64,000 bases of DNA, from contig DAONTI010000019.1 in NCBI GenBank assembly GCA_035411585.1, positions 14,484 through 78,483 on the forward strand. Direction: 5' to 3'. Both the position numbers and the translations under genes were made by a program. The notes beneath the pieces are model-generated. The model was given only the letters and a program-made list of their open reading frames with translations, did not search any database and was not told where the DNA came from. Origin of the DNA: MWDV01 sp002070715 (lineage in GTDB: Bacteria; Verrucomicrobiota; Verrucomicrobiia; Limisphaerales; MWDV01). Positions 52,896 through 60,862 of the stretch are shown here, piece after piece (the stretch's first letter is position 1; each line of letters starts with the position of its first letter).

Positions 52896-53873
52896 ATGAA
52901 ATGGTCTATGACAACACGAACCTTGGTAATCGTCGGGGCGTTACTGGGCGGCGCCATCGGGTGGGCGGCAGATTTGCGTGTGGGCATCATCGGGTGCGAC
53001 ACCTCGCACGCGGTGGCATTCACCCAGGTGATGAATGATCCTCAAGCCAAAGGCCATGTGCCGGGCGCCAAGGTCGTGGGCTTGTTCAAATACGGCAGCC
53101 CCGACATCGAATCCAGTTGGAAGCACGTCGAGCCGAACGCCCAAAAACTCCAGAACGACTTCGGGGTCAGAATTTATGACTCCATCGCCGCCCTGTGCCA
53201 GGACGTGGATTGCGTGCTTTTGGAAAGCATGGACGGCCGGCCACACTTGGAACAGGTCAAACCGGTCCTGGCCGCCAAAAAACCGGTGTTTGTGGACAAG
53301 CCGCTGGCGGCGTCCCTTCGCGATGCCCGGCAAATTTTTAAGCTCGCCCGGGCGGCGCGGGTGCCGATCTTCAGTTCCTCCTCGCTCCGGTTCGCCAGCA
53401 ACAATGTCGCCCTGCGCAATGGCCTCATCGGCCCGGTCACTTATTGCGAAACCTACGGCCCCTGCTCCTTGGAACCAAACCATCCGGATCTTTTCTGGTA
53501 CGGCATCCACGGCGTGGAAGCGTTGTTCACCGCGATGGGCCCGGGTTGTCGGACCGTCAAACGCGGCACCACGCCCGACGGCAAAATCGAAGTCATCGGC
53601 ACTTGGAAAGGCGGCCGCACCGGCATCTACCGCGAGGGGAACCAATTCCGCGGCGTGGCCCGGAGCGCGAAAGGAGAAGCGCCAGCGGGTTCGTTCGATG
53701 GCTACGCTCCGTTGGTGGTGGAAATTGTGAAGTTTTTCCAGACCGGAATCGCCCCCGTCAGCCAGCAGGAAACCTTGGAGATTTTTGCCTTCATGGAAGC
53801 GGCGGACGAAAGCAAACACCTGGGCGGCGCGGAAGTCAAAATTGCCGACATGCTCAAGCGGGCGCGGAAATAG
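52896..53873 (+). CDS. Secreted Gfo/Idh/MocA-family oxidoreductase
   Basis: 325 residues from ATG 52896; the frame opens 35 codons upstream. A signal-like helix (TLVIVGALLGGAIGWAA) precedes the dinucleotide-binding strand LRVGIIGCDTSHAVAFTQV, where the usual GxGxxG is replaced by GIIGCDTSH. The EKP-equivalent motif is VFVDKPLAAS. C-terminal GIHGVEALFTAMGPG corresponds to the substrate-domain His/Asp area. Exported members are common in PVC bacteria and act on sugars or their derivatives. It converges with the 53980-54573 gene. Confidence 0.83.
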   Translation: MKWSMTTRTLVIVGALLGGAIGWAADLRVGIIGCDTSHAVAFTQVMNDPQAKGHVPGAKVVGLFKYGSPDIESSWKHVEPNAQKLQNDFGVRIYDSIAALCQDVDCVLLESMDGRPHLEQVKPVLAAKKPVFVDKPLAASLRDARQIFKLARAARVPIFSSSSLRFASNNVALRNGLIGPVTYCETYGPCSLEPNHPDLFWYGIHGVEALFTAMGPGCRTVKRGTTPDGKIEVIGTWKGGRTGIYREGNQFRGVARSAKGEAPAGSFDGYAPLVVEIVKFFQTGIAPVSQQETLEIFAFMEAADESKHLGGAEVKIADMLKRARK

Positions 53874-53979
53874 CTGGATCAGGTCACCAAACGAACGATC
53901 CGGAAATCTTCCCGGACACTCCTCCACGCACGGGTGGGGAGGTGGCGAGGGTTAACCGGAATCGTGGATCGCCCCAAAC

Positions 53980-54573
53980 TCACTGCTTTCGCCGCCGGGC
54001 CTTGAAAAGTTCCAACTGGGGTTCGCGAAAGAAATTGTAGTTCTTGAGAATCCGGATCATCTGGAGCAGATCCGATTTCTGATAATTCCGGTTGACCTCA
54101 ATCTGGTTCACCAGATCCCCCAGCAGAGTGCGGAACGGCAGCACCGCATCCACTCCCTTGGACCGCAGAAACGCCACGGTTTCCCGCCGGGCGGATTCGG
54201 TGTGCGGCAGCGCCGGCACCACCAGAATTTTCAGCGGCGGACCGTCCTGGCCAAAGGCTTTGACCGCCTGCTGAAACACCCGCGGTTGGACAAATCGGAG
54301 GATCTCTGGCGCATTGGCCAGCCGCGCCGGACCAAAAGTTTCGGTGTGCCAGCCTTTGACCACCACCACCGCCCGCTCAATGAACGGCAAGTCCGCCGAA
54401 GTCAGCACGAACGGGCGCTCACCCGAACGCGCTTGCGGCCGCGGATTCAACACGAAGAAATCAATGTCGTCATCCTCCCGTTTGGTGGGCGCAATGTATT
54501 TGCGTTGTTGACGCACCAGGAACTCGTGCAACTCAAAATACTCGCGGACGATGGTTTCGCTGACCGAACTCAT
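53980..54573 (-). CDS. Conserved hypothetical protein next to aroB
   Basis: 197 residues, soluble. It begins MSSVSETIVREYFELHEFLV and ends in a basic tail (KARRRKQ). A Rossmann-like alternation is visible, with FIERAVVVVKGWHTE, LKILVVPALPHTE and FLRSKGVDAVLPFRTLLGDLV. No catalytic motif is recognised. It starts 12 bp after aroB on the same strand and is likely co-transcribed with it. The KNYNFFREPQLELFK end suggests a partner-binding helix. Function unknown. Confidence 0.65.
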   Translation of the reverse strand: MSSVSETIVREYFELHEFLVRQQRKYIAPTKREDDDIDFFVLNPRPQARSGERPFVLTSADLPFIERAVVVVKGWHTETFGPARLANAPEILRFVQPRVFQQAVKAFGQDGPPLKILVVPALPHTESARRETVAFLRSKGVDAVLPFRTLLGDLVNQIEVNRNYQKSDLLQMIRILKNYNFFREPQLELFKARRRKQ

Positions 54574-54585
54574 GGTTGCTGGATT

Positions 54586-55686
54586 TTACGGTTTGCGGGA
54601 TGCGAGTGTGTCCAAAACCGCATTCACCTCGGCTTCATCCACACGACAGTTGGGGACGACCGCGCCAATCCGCCGGGCCAGGACAAATTTGATTTCGCCG
54701 CCGCGGACTTTTTTGTCCAGCCGCATCGCCGCCCACAAGCTGCGCCGCTGGGGTGCGGTAAGCCGGACGGTCGTCGGCAAACCGGCGCGCTCAAACAAAC
54801 GCGCCACGCGCTCCGCCGCGGCCTCCGGCAATCCCTGTAACCGGGTGGAAAGCCGCGCCGCCGCCACTTGCCCGATGGCAATGGCCTCGCCATGCAGGTA
54901 GCGACCGTAGCGGGAGATGGCCTCCAACCCGTGACCGATGGTGTGCCCGAAATTCAGAATGGCGCGCCGGCCGGTTTCGGTTTCATCCTGCCCCACCACG
55001 TCCGCCTTGATCTGACAACAACGGGCAATGACCCGCGCCAACGTCCGAGGATCGCGTCGCAACAGCTTCGGCAAATCCCGTTCCAATTGGGCAAACAACC
55101 GCGCGTCACAAATGATGCCGTATTTGATGACCTCGGCCAGCCCCGCGCGGAGCTCGCGTTCGGGCAACGTGCGCAAAGTGTCCAAATCACACAGCACCCG
55201 CCGCGGCTGATGAAACGCGCCCACCAGATTCTTCCCCGCCTTGAGGTTCACCCCCACCTTGCCGCCGACCGAACTGTCCACCTGCGCCAGTAATGTCGTC
55301 GGCACCTGCACCACCGCGATGCCGCGCAGATACGTGGCCGCCACAAATCCGGCCAGGTCACCCACCACTCCGCCGCCCAGCGCCACAACGAACGACTGGC
55401 GCTCCAGCCGGTGCGCCGCCAGTTGGTCATAACAACTCCGCACCGTCGCGAGCGACTTGGCCGTTTCCCCGGCGGGCACGGTGATCAGCAGCGGCTGAAA
55501 CCCGGCGGCGGTTAAGGCCCGCTGCGCGGGCCGGGCGTAAAGGCGACCCACGTTTGCGTCGGTGAGAATGGCGCAACGTTGGCCCAGCCCCAAGCCGGCG
55601 CATTCGCGGCCAAGGCGCGCGAGCAAACCGGGCGCAATCCGGATTGGATAGCTTCGGGGCCCCAAGGAAACACGAACGGTGCGCAT
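54586..55686 (-). CDS. aroB: 3-dehydroquinate synthase
   Basis: 366 residues from ATG 55686 (MRTVRVSLGPRSYPIRI). NAD+ contacts are PAGETAKS (71-78) and GGGVVGD (104-110). Metal ligands are Glu185 (AEVIKYG), His248 and His252 (NFGHTIGHGLE). It converts DAHP to 3-dehydroquinate, the second step of the shikimate pathway. Length and motifs are ordinary. It is divergent from the cytochrome cluster, with 165 bp between the start codons, and is followed by the unknown gene 12 bp later. Confidence 0.97.
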   Translation of the reverse strand: MRTVRVSLGPRSYPIRIAPGLLARLGRECAGLGLGQRCAILTDANVGRLYARPAQRALTAAGFQPLLITVPAGETAKSLATVRSCYDQLAAHRLERQSFVVALGGGVVGDLAGFVAATYLRGIAVVQVPTTLLAQVDSSVGGKVGVNLKAGKNLVGAFHQPRRVLCDLDTLRTLPERELRAGLAEVIKYGIICDARLFAQLERDLPKLLRRDPRTLARVIARCCQIKADVVGQDETETGRRAILNFGHTIGHGLEAISRYGRYLHGEAIAIGQVAAARLSTRLQGLPEAAAERVARLFERAGLPTTVRLTAPQRRSLWAAMRLDKKVRGGEIKFVLARRIGAVVPNCRVDEAEVNAVLDTLASRKP

Positions 55687-55776
55687 ATCGCCAGCATAGG
55701 GATTGCCGGCGTTCTGTAAAGCCCGCGCCACCGGCACGTGAAGCGGGACAGGCGTCGGGGTGATTTGGTTTGATTT

Positions 55777-55790
55777 TTGACTTGCATCAA
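55777..55790 (+). promoter_or_regulatory. FNR/NnrR-like palindromic operator upstream of the HAO-Nrf cluster
   Basis: TTGACTTGCATCAA matches the CRP/FNR-superfamily operator TTGAY-N4-ATCAA at every defined position, and differs from the FNR consensus TTGAT-N4-ATCAA only at base 5. It is centred 67-68 bp before the start codon at 55852. A TAGCCT hexamer at 55813-55818 would put the start of transcription near 55825, the spacing of a class II activator (-41.5). Such sites respond to anoxia or nitric oxide. Found by eye in one copy; no regulator gene is in the window. Confidence 0.55.
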
Positions 55791-55851
55791 TGACCGGCAG
55801 GCGTCAGCGTTTTAGCCTGATTGTGGAAGATATGGATATTCCTTCGGGGAC

Positions 55852-56541
55852 ATGACTGAGTCGCGCAAACGGCATCCTCACGCTTCGCGGCGCACCCGGC
55901 GCGTGGAATTGATCGCCGGGGGACTCGTCATTCTTGGACTATGGTGCTGGGGACAAGGCAACAATCAGCCCGCAGCCTCAGCAGCGCCTCCGAAAAATCT
56001 TCCGCAGGTGGCGCGCTCCGTCGCCCAACAACCGCCCATCGGCGATCCTGCGGATACGCATCTGGACACCACCCCGCCGCGGCTTACCCACGGACTGGAT
56101 CTCGTTAAATCGGGTTGGTCTTACGACTGCATGGAGTGCCACCGGCTTTTCCCCGCGCGCTGGCATTACGGCGGCGACCACCGCCCCTTGAATGAGCACC
56201 GGGATATTATCCTGGATCATGGCAACAACCGTTTCTGTCTCAACTGCCATCACCCCACCAACCGCAACGCTTTCGTGGATTACGACGGCGCGGAAATCGC
56301 CCAGGCGGACGTCGTCGAACTCTGCGCCAAATGTCACGGCACCATTTACCGCGACTGGCAGGCCGGGGCGCATGGGCGACACAACGGATTCTGGAAGGCG
56401 GACCTCGGCGACCGGACGAAGTTGCGCTGCATTCAATGTCACGATCCGCACAGCCCCAAGTTCAAAGCTATGAAGCCGTTGCCGCCGTTGCGGTATCCGC
56501 CGCGGGCCGCGCACCCGCCGGAAACTGCCGCGCACCCTTGA
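55852..56541 (+). CDS. Tetraheme c-type cytochrome
   Basis: 229 residues. An N-terminal anchor or uncleaved signal (LIAGGLVILGLWCWG, about 20-34) is followed by four CXXCH heme sites at 93-97, 129-133, 158-162 and 193-197. Abundant His residues (HYGGDHRP, LDHGNN, AHGRHNGF) could act as distal ligands. It resembles the small cytochromes that pass electrons from NrfC-like proteins to a terminal multiheme reductase. It starts the cluster, 5 bp before the FeS protein gene. The Pro-rich C-terminal 25 residues carry no heme. Confidence 0.9.
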   Translation: MTESRKRHPHASRRTRRVELIAGGLVILGLWCWGQGNNQPAASAAPPKNLPQVARSVAQQPPIGDPADTHLDTTPPRLTHGLDLVKSGWSYDCMECHRLFPARWHYGGDHRPLNEHRDIILDHGNNRFCLNCHHPTNRNAFVDYDGAEIAQADVVELCAKCHGTIYRDWQAGAHGRHNGFWKADLGDRTKLRCIQCHDPHSPKFKAMKPLPPLRYPPRAAHPPETAAHP

Positions 56542-56545
56542 TGCG

Positions 56546-57520
56546 ATGACCCACGATCCGCAAAACGAAGTCAGCCCCCAAACCATCGAGCAGGTTTACC
56601 GGCCGGTGACGCGCCGAACCTTTCTCAAAGGTGCGGCGGCCTCGATGATCGGCGTGGCCGGGTTGATGGCGGCGCTGAAGCCTTTGCTGGAACTGGAAAG
56701 CGGTTCGATCACGCTGGAGGAATTGCTCCAGAAACGTTATCGCGAGCTGAAACCCGAGGAATTGAAGCGCATCATGGAATCGCTCGCCGCCAAAGCGGAG
56801 CAGGAATACGGCGTGCGCCCGAACCTGCGCGACTTGAAACCGCTGGACGGCGTCGAGTTCGGGTACGCGCTGAACCTCACCCGGTGCATCGGCTGCCGCA
56901 AATGCGCCCACGCCTGTCTGCAGGAGAACAACCAATCCCGCGACGACGACGACGACCTTGAGATGTCCTACATCCGGGTGTTGGAACTGGAAAAGGGCGC
57001 CATCAATCTGGAAACGTCGAACATGTATTTCGATCCGCCGACGGTGCCGCAGCCGGACAAGTATTACATGCCGGTGCAGTGCCAGCAGTGCCGGCATTCG
57101 CCCTGCACCCAGGTCTGCCCGGTCCGGGCGACGTGGCCGGAGAAGGACGGTGTGATCGTGGTGGATTACAACTGGTGCATCGGCTGCCGCTATTGCATGG
57201 CCGCTTGTCCTTATGACGCCCGCCGGTTCAACTATAAAAAGCCGACGCTCAAGCCCGCGCAGATCAATCCGAACCAGAATTATCTGAGCAACCGCATCCG
57301 CCGGCAGGGGGTCGTGGAGAAATGCACGTTCTGCCTGCAACGCACCCGCGCGGGCAAGTATCCGGCCTGCTTGGAAGTCTGCCCCACCGGGGCGCGGGTG
57401 TTCGGCAATTTATTGGATCCGAACAGCGAGATTAACTACATCCTGAACCACAAGCGCGTTTACGTCCTCAAGGAAGAGGTCGGCACGGCGCCGCGGTTCT
57501 ACTATTTCTTCGACAAATGA
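56546..57520 (+). CDS. Tat-type 4Fe-4S ferredoxin protein, NrfC/HybA-like
   Basis: 324 residues. A twin-arginine-like TRRTFLKGAAASMIGVAGL (22-40) directs it to the periplasmic face. Sixteen cysteines form four cluster motifs: 114/117/120/124, 179/182/187/191, 211/214/217/221 and 260/263/275/279. That is the canonical set of four 4Fe-4S sites of DmsB/NrfC-type electron-transfer subunits. It would take electrons from the NrfD membrane partner encoded next (55-bp gap) and pass them to the cytochromes. The helical insert at 55-100 is longer than in NrfC. Confidence 0.93.
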   Translation: MTHDPQNEVSPQTIEQVYRPVTRRTFLKGAAASMIGVAGLMAALKPLLELESGSITLEELLQKRYRELKPEELKRIMESLAAKAEQEYGVRPNLRDLKPLDGVEFGYALNLTRCIGCRKCAHACLQENNQSRDDDDDLEMSYIRVLELEKGAINLETSNMYFDPPTVPQPDKYYMPVQCQQCRHSPCTQVCPVRATWPEKDGVIVVDYNWCIGCRYCMAACPYDARRFNYKKPTLKPAQINPNQNYLSNRIRRQGVVEKCTFCLQRTRAGKYPACLEVCPTGARVFGNLLDPNSEINYILNHKRVYVLKEEVGTAPRFYYFFDK

Positions 57521-57575
57521 ATTGGCCCTCCTCCATTTTTGCCGGTGACCGTGGCGGGCGGGCCGCCACCCCGCC

Positions 57576-58808
57576 ATGAGAGATTACCTTACTTTTCTCT
57601 TTCGCGTCTGGCGGCTCTCGTTTCAGGGCGGCACCAAATTTTACCTGTGGATGTCGGCGCTGTCCGTGCTGGTGCTGATTGGGTTGCACGCGTGGGCGCG
57701 GCAGTTCGTGGACGGTCTGGAAATGACCGGTATGACGAACCAGGTCAGTTGGGGCGCGTACATCGCGAATTTCACCTTCCTGGTCGGGGTGGCGGCGGCG
57801 GCGGTGATGCTCGTGATTCCGGCCTACGTTTACAAAAAAGAGCACATGCACGCCGTGGTGATCTTCGGCGAGCTTCTTGCCATTGCGGTCATTATCATGT
57901 GCCTGTTGTTTGTCATGGTGGACTTGGGCCGTCCGGACCGGTTCCATCACATGATTCCGCCGTTCGGCATCTTCAATTTCCCCAGTTCAATTCTGTCCTG
58001 GGACGTGATCGTGCTGAACGGGTATCTGCTGTTGAACCTGCACATCGCCGGTTATCTGCTTTACTGCCGGTATCGCGGACGCAAACCGACGCGGAAGTTC
58101 TACATCCCGTTTGTGTTTCTCTCCATTGCGTGGGCGGTCAGCATTCACACGGTGACGGCGTTTCTGTATGTCGGCCTGGCCGGCCGCAGTTATTGGCATC
58201 ACCCGCTCGTCCCGGCACGGTTCCTGGCCTCGGCTTTTGTCGCCGGGCCGGCGCTGATGATTTTGACGTTTCAGATTGTCCGCCGCACCACCCGCTATTT
58301 CATCGGCGACCAGCCCATCACCACGCTGCGCATGATCATGACCGTGGCGATGATCATCAACATGTTCCTCCTGTTCAGCGAATTGTTCACCGAATTTTAC
58401 TCGCCCACGCAGCACGCGGCGGCGGCGCGCTATCTTTATTTTGGTCTGCACGGCCATCACGGTCTCGTGCCGTGGATTTGGACCGCGATGGCGCTCGACG
58501 CCCTCGGGTTGATCCTGTTGATCACCCCTGCCAGTCGGCACAAGGTCTGGTTGAACCTCGCTTGCGTGACCTGTTTTGTCGGCATCTGGATCGAAAAAGG
58601 CATGGGCCTGATCGTCCCGGGCTTTGTCCCCTCCTGCCTGGGACAGGTCGTCGAATATCTGCCCACGCTGAATGAAACGCTGGTTTGCCTCGGCATTTGG
58701 GCGCTGGGCGCGCTCATGTTCACCTGGATGCTGCGCGTCGCCATTCCGATCATGAACGGCGCCTTGCGCGCGAATCCCGAATTGTCTTCCACCTCCAAAT
58801 CCAACTGA
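57576..58808 (+). CDS. NrfD/PsrC-family quinol-interacting membrane subunit
   Basis: 410 residues with about nine to ten hydrophobic helices; the first spans residues 23-38 (LWMSALSVLVLIGLHA). Conserved signs include MTNQVSWGAYIANFTFLVGV near 51, MVDLGRPDRFHHM near 113 and SWDVIVLNGYLLLNLHI near 136. NrfD proteins oxidise quinol and deliver electrons to the partner FeS protein on the periplasmic side. Gene order places it between that FeS protein and the octaheme cytochrome, 6 bp before the latter's start. The C-terminal 15 residues are polar. Confidence 0.93.
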   Translation: MRDYLTFLFRVWRLSFQGGTKFYLWMSALSVLVLIGLHAWARQFVDGLEMTGMTNQVSWGAYIANFTFLVGVAAAAVMLVIPAYVYKKEHMHAVVIFGELLAIAVIIMCLLFVMVDLGRPDRFHHMIPPFGIFNFPSSILSWDVIVLNGYLLLNLHIAGYLLYCRYRGRKPTRKFYIPFVFLSIAWAVSIHTVTAFLYVGLAGRSYWHHPLVPARFLASAFVAGPALMILTFQIVRRTTRYFIGDQPITTLRMIMTVAMIINMFLLFSELFTEFYSPTQHAAAARYLYFGLHGHHGLVPWIWTAMALDALGLILLITPASRHKVWLNLACVTCFVGIWIEKGMGLIVPGFVPSCLGQVVEYLPTLNETLVCLGIWALGALMFTWMLRVAIPIMNGALRANPELSSTSKSN

Positions 58809-58814
58809 ACCGAT

Positions 58815-60257
58815 ATGAAAAATCCGATTACACCTCTCATGCGGGTCCTCGTCGTGTTGTTCGTCCCTTGGTGGGCGGCCGCCGGCTTTACCCTCCCGGA
58901 AATGTCACCGCAGAGCAAAGCCTGTATTGACTGCCACAAAAAGGAGAGCCCGGCGATTTACCAGCAATGGGGCACCAGCAAGCATTACCGCGGCAACATC
59001 GGCTGCTACGAGTGTCACATGGCGCTGCCCGAGGACGTGGACGCCTTCGAACACTACGGGGAGACCATTTCCACCATCGTCACCCCGAAGGATTGCGGGC
59101 GCTGCCACGAAGCGGAAGTGACCGAGTTCAACGCCTCCCACCACGCCAAGGCAGGGCGCATCCTCGGGTCTTTGGACAATGTCCTTGCCGAGGTCGTGGA
59201 GGGCAACAAAGGTTTCCAGACGACCATGTTCCCGCGTGGAGTTTCCGCCGCCGCGGTGAACGGCTGCTGGCAATGCCACGGCACGGAGGTGAAAATTGGC
59301 CCGGACCGCAAGCCGGATCCCGCCACCTGGCCCAACACCGGCATCGGCCGCATCAATCCCGACGGCAGCGAAGGCTCCTGCGCCGCCTGCCACTCGCGCC
59401 ATGATTTCTCCGCCGCCCAGGCCCGCACACCGGATACCTGCGGCAAATGCCACATGGGACCGGACCATCCGCAGATTGAAATCTACAACGAATCCAAACA
59501 CGGCATCGCCTACCGCGCCAACGTGGACAAGATGAATCTGGACAACAGCAAATGGATCGTGGGCGAGGATTATTCCGCCGCGCCCACCTGCGCCACCTGC
59601 CACATGAGCGCCACGAAGAATCAGCGCGTCACCCATGACGTCGGCCTGCGCATCTCCTGGAACAACCGGCCGGAAATATCCATCCGCCCGGAAATCGCGG
59701 ATGCCAAACTCGGCCTGCCCACGCAGGCGGTCCCCTGGCAAACGCGCCGCACCAACATGGTGGACGTCTGTTTGAACTGCCACAACCAGAGCTTCACCGA
59801 CGCGTTCTACAAGCAATACGACGGCTTGATTGATCTCTACCACGAGAAATTCGCCAAACCCGGCCTGGCCCTTTATGAAGCCGCCCAACCGCTGCTGCGG
59901 CCCGCCCAGTTCAGCAACCCGATTGATTTCACCTGGTATGAAATCTGGCACCACGAAGGCCGGCGGGCGCGCCACGGCGCTTCGATGATGGGCCCGGATT
60001 ACACCCACTGGCACGGCACCTACGAGGTCGCCAAACATTTCTATTCAAAATACGTGCCGGAGCTGGAAGAGCTGATTGAGAAACACAAGAACTCCAGCGA
60101 CGCAAAGAAGAAGGCGGCGGCAGAGAAGCTCGCCCAACTCCTGGATACCACGTTGAACAGCCCCAATCACCAGTGGTATCTCAACAAAATGAGTCCGGAG
60201 GAAAAGGCTCAACGCGACCAGGAACGCAAGGAGTTCCAAGAACGGTATTCGAAATAA
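58815..60257 (+). CDS. Octaheme c-type cytochrome of the hydroxylamine oxidoreductase (HAO) family
   Basis: 480 residues with a cleavable signal (MRVLVVLFVPWWAAAG). Eight CXXCH motifs lie at 37, 64, 94, 151, 189, 209, 259 and 319 (Cys positions), with spacing that fits HAO-family octaheme proteins. The fourth (CWQCH, 151-155) is at the catalytic heme position. The C-terminal WHHEGRRARHGASMMGPDYT and following HWHGTYE (379-404) are HAO-family marks. Unlike oxidative HAOs it lacks a C-terminal membrane helix and ends in a charged coil (425-480). The presence of the cross-linking Tyr cannot be judged by eye. In this context, reduction of nitrite or hydroxylamine is the likelier direction. Confidence 0.92.
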   Translation: MKNPITPLMRVLVVLFVPWWAAAGFTLPEMSPQSKACIDCHKKESPAIYQQWGTSKHYRGNIGCYECHMALPEDVDAFEHYGETISTIVTPKDCGRCHEAEVTEFNASHHAKAGRILGSLDNVLAEVVEGNKGFQTTMFPRGVSAAAVNGCWQCHGTEVKIGPDRKPDPATWPNTGIGRINPDGSEGSCAACHSRHDFSAAQARTPDTCGKCHMGPDHPQIEIYNESKHGIAYRANVDKMNLDNSKWIVGEDYSAAPTCATCHMSATKNQRVTHDVGLRISWNNRPEISIRPEIADAKLGLPTQAVPWQTRRTNMVDVCLNCHNQSFTDAFYKQYDGLIDLYHEKFAKPGLALYEAAQPLLRPAQFSNPIDFTWYEIWHHEGRRARHGASMMGPDYTHWHGTYEVAKHFYSKYVPELEELIEKHKNSSDAKKKAAAEKLAQLLDTTLNSPNHQWYLNKMSPEEKAQRDQERKEFQERYSK

Positions 60258-60273
60258 ATTCTGTCAGTCGCGC

Positions 60274-60297
60274 GCGCGGGCAGCCTCCGGCCCGCGC
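60274..60297 (+). terminator. GC hairpin after the octaheme cytochrome gene
   Basis: Arms gcgcgggc (60274-60281) and gcccgcgc (60290-60297) enclose an 8-nt loop, 16 bp past the HAO-family stop. There is no U-run, so it may be an mRNA-stabilising or partial-attenuating hairpin rather than a full terminator. It would set cytochrome levels apart from the downstream genes. Confidence 0.4.
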
Positions 60298-60323
60298 CGC
60301 GGCTTGGCCCCGCCGGATTGGGC

Positions 60324-60842
60324 ATGCCGCCGACCGCTGTCACCATCGCCGAGTTGCGCAAGCTGTCACCGGCCGCACTGGAACAACTCGGTCAGCAAAG
60401 TTTGCGCGAACACTTGGCCGCGCAGGCCCTCGTCGCGCACCAGAAATACAGCCCGCTCACGGCGGGCAAGCTTGATGCGCTGTTGTGCGATCCGGATTGT
60501 CTGCGGCATCCCGTGCGGCTCGTGTTCGAGTTTGGCGAAATGGCCATGCACCAGTTCGCGCACCCGGACCTTGACTGGCGCAACCGCGAACAGGACGGAC
60601 GTGTGCTTTACGTGCGGCCGTTGCTGAAAAACCGCCCCGATCTGTTGCCGTTGGCTGTCGCCTACATGATTCCGGTCATCAACTATGGCGACATCATCAC
60701 GGACGAACATTGTCTGCGCTATGGGGCGATCCTGTTGGGCTTGATGGAGGCGGAGTATTACGAGCAAATTTGCGCGCTGGCGGACCTGGTCGGCGCGGAG
60801 ACGCGGTTGGCCGGGGGAGCTGCCTCGCCGTCGTGTGCTTGA
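60324..60842 (+). CDS. Hypothetical protein in the cytochrome cluster
   Basis: 172 residues from ATG 60324; TTG 60318 is an alternative. There is no signal peptide or membrane helix, so it is probably cytoplasmic. Features are helical, Leu/Ala-rich: TIAELRKLSPAALEQLGQQS, then FEFGEMAMHQFAHPDLDWRN and YMIPVINYGDIITDEHCLRY. No family is recognised. It lies between the octaheme cytochrome and the porin, with only 20 bp to the porin start. It may help maturation or regulation of the system, which is inference from position. Confidence 0.65.
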   Translation: MPPTAVTIAELRKLSPAALEQLGQQSLREHLAAQALVAHQKYSPLTAGKLDALLCDPDCLRHPVRLVFEFGEMAMHQFAHPDLDWRNREQDGRVLYVRPLLKNRPDLLPLAVAYMIPVINYGDIITDEHCLRYGAILLGLMEAEYYEQICALADLVGAETRLAGGAASPSCA

Positions 60843-60862
60843 ATCCGGGACTTTTATTCACC

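Noticed and set aside
58815..60257. Reading the octaheme protein as proof of ammonia oxidation
   Set aside because: No ammonia monooxygenase, cytochrome c554 or c_M552 genes are present, and the partners are quinol-to-periplasm electron donors of Nrf type, which suggests reduction instead.
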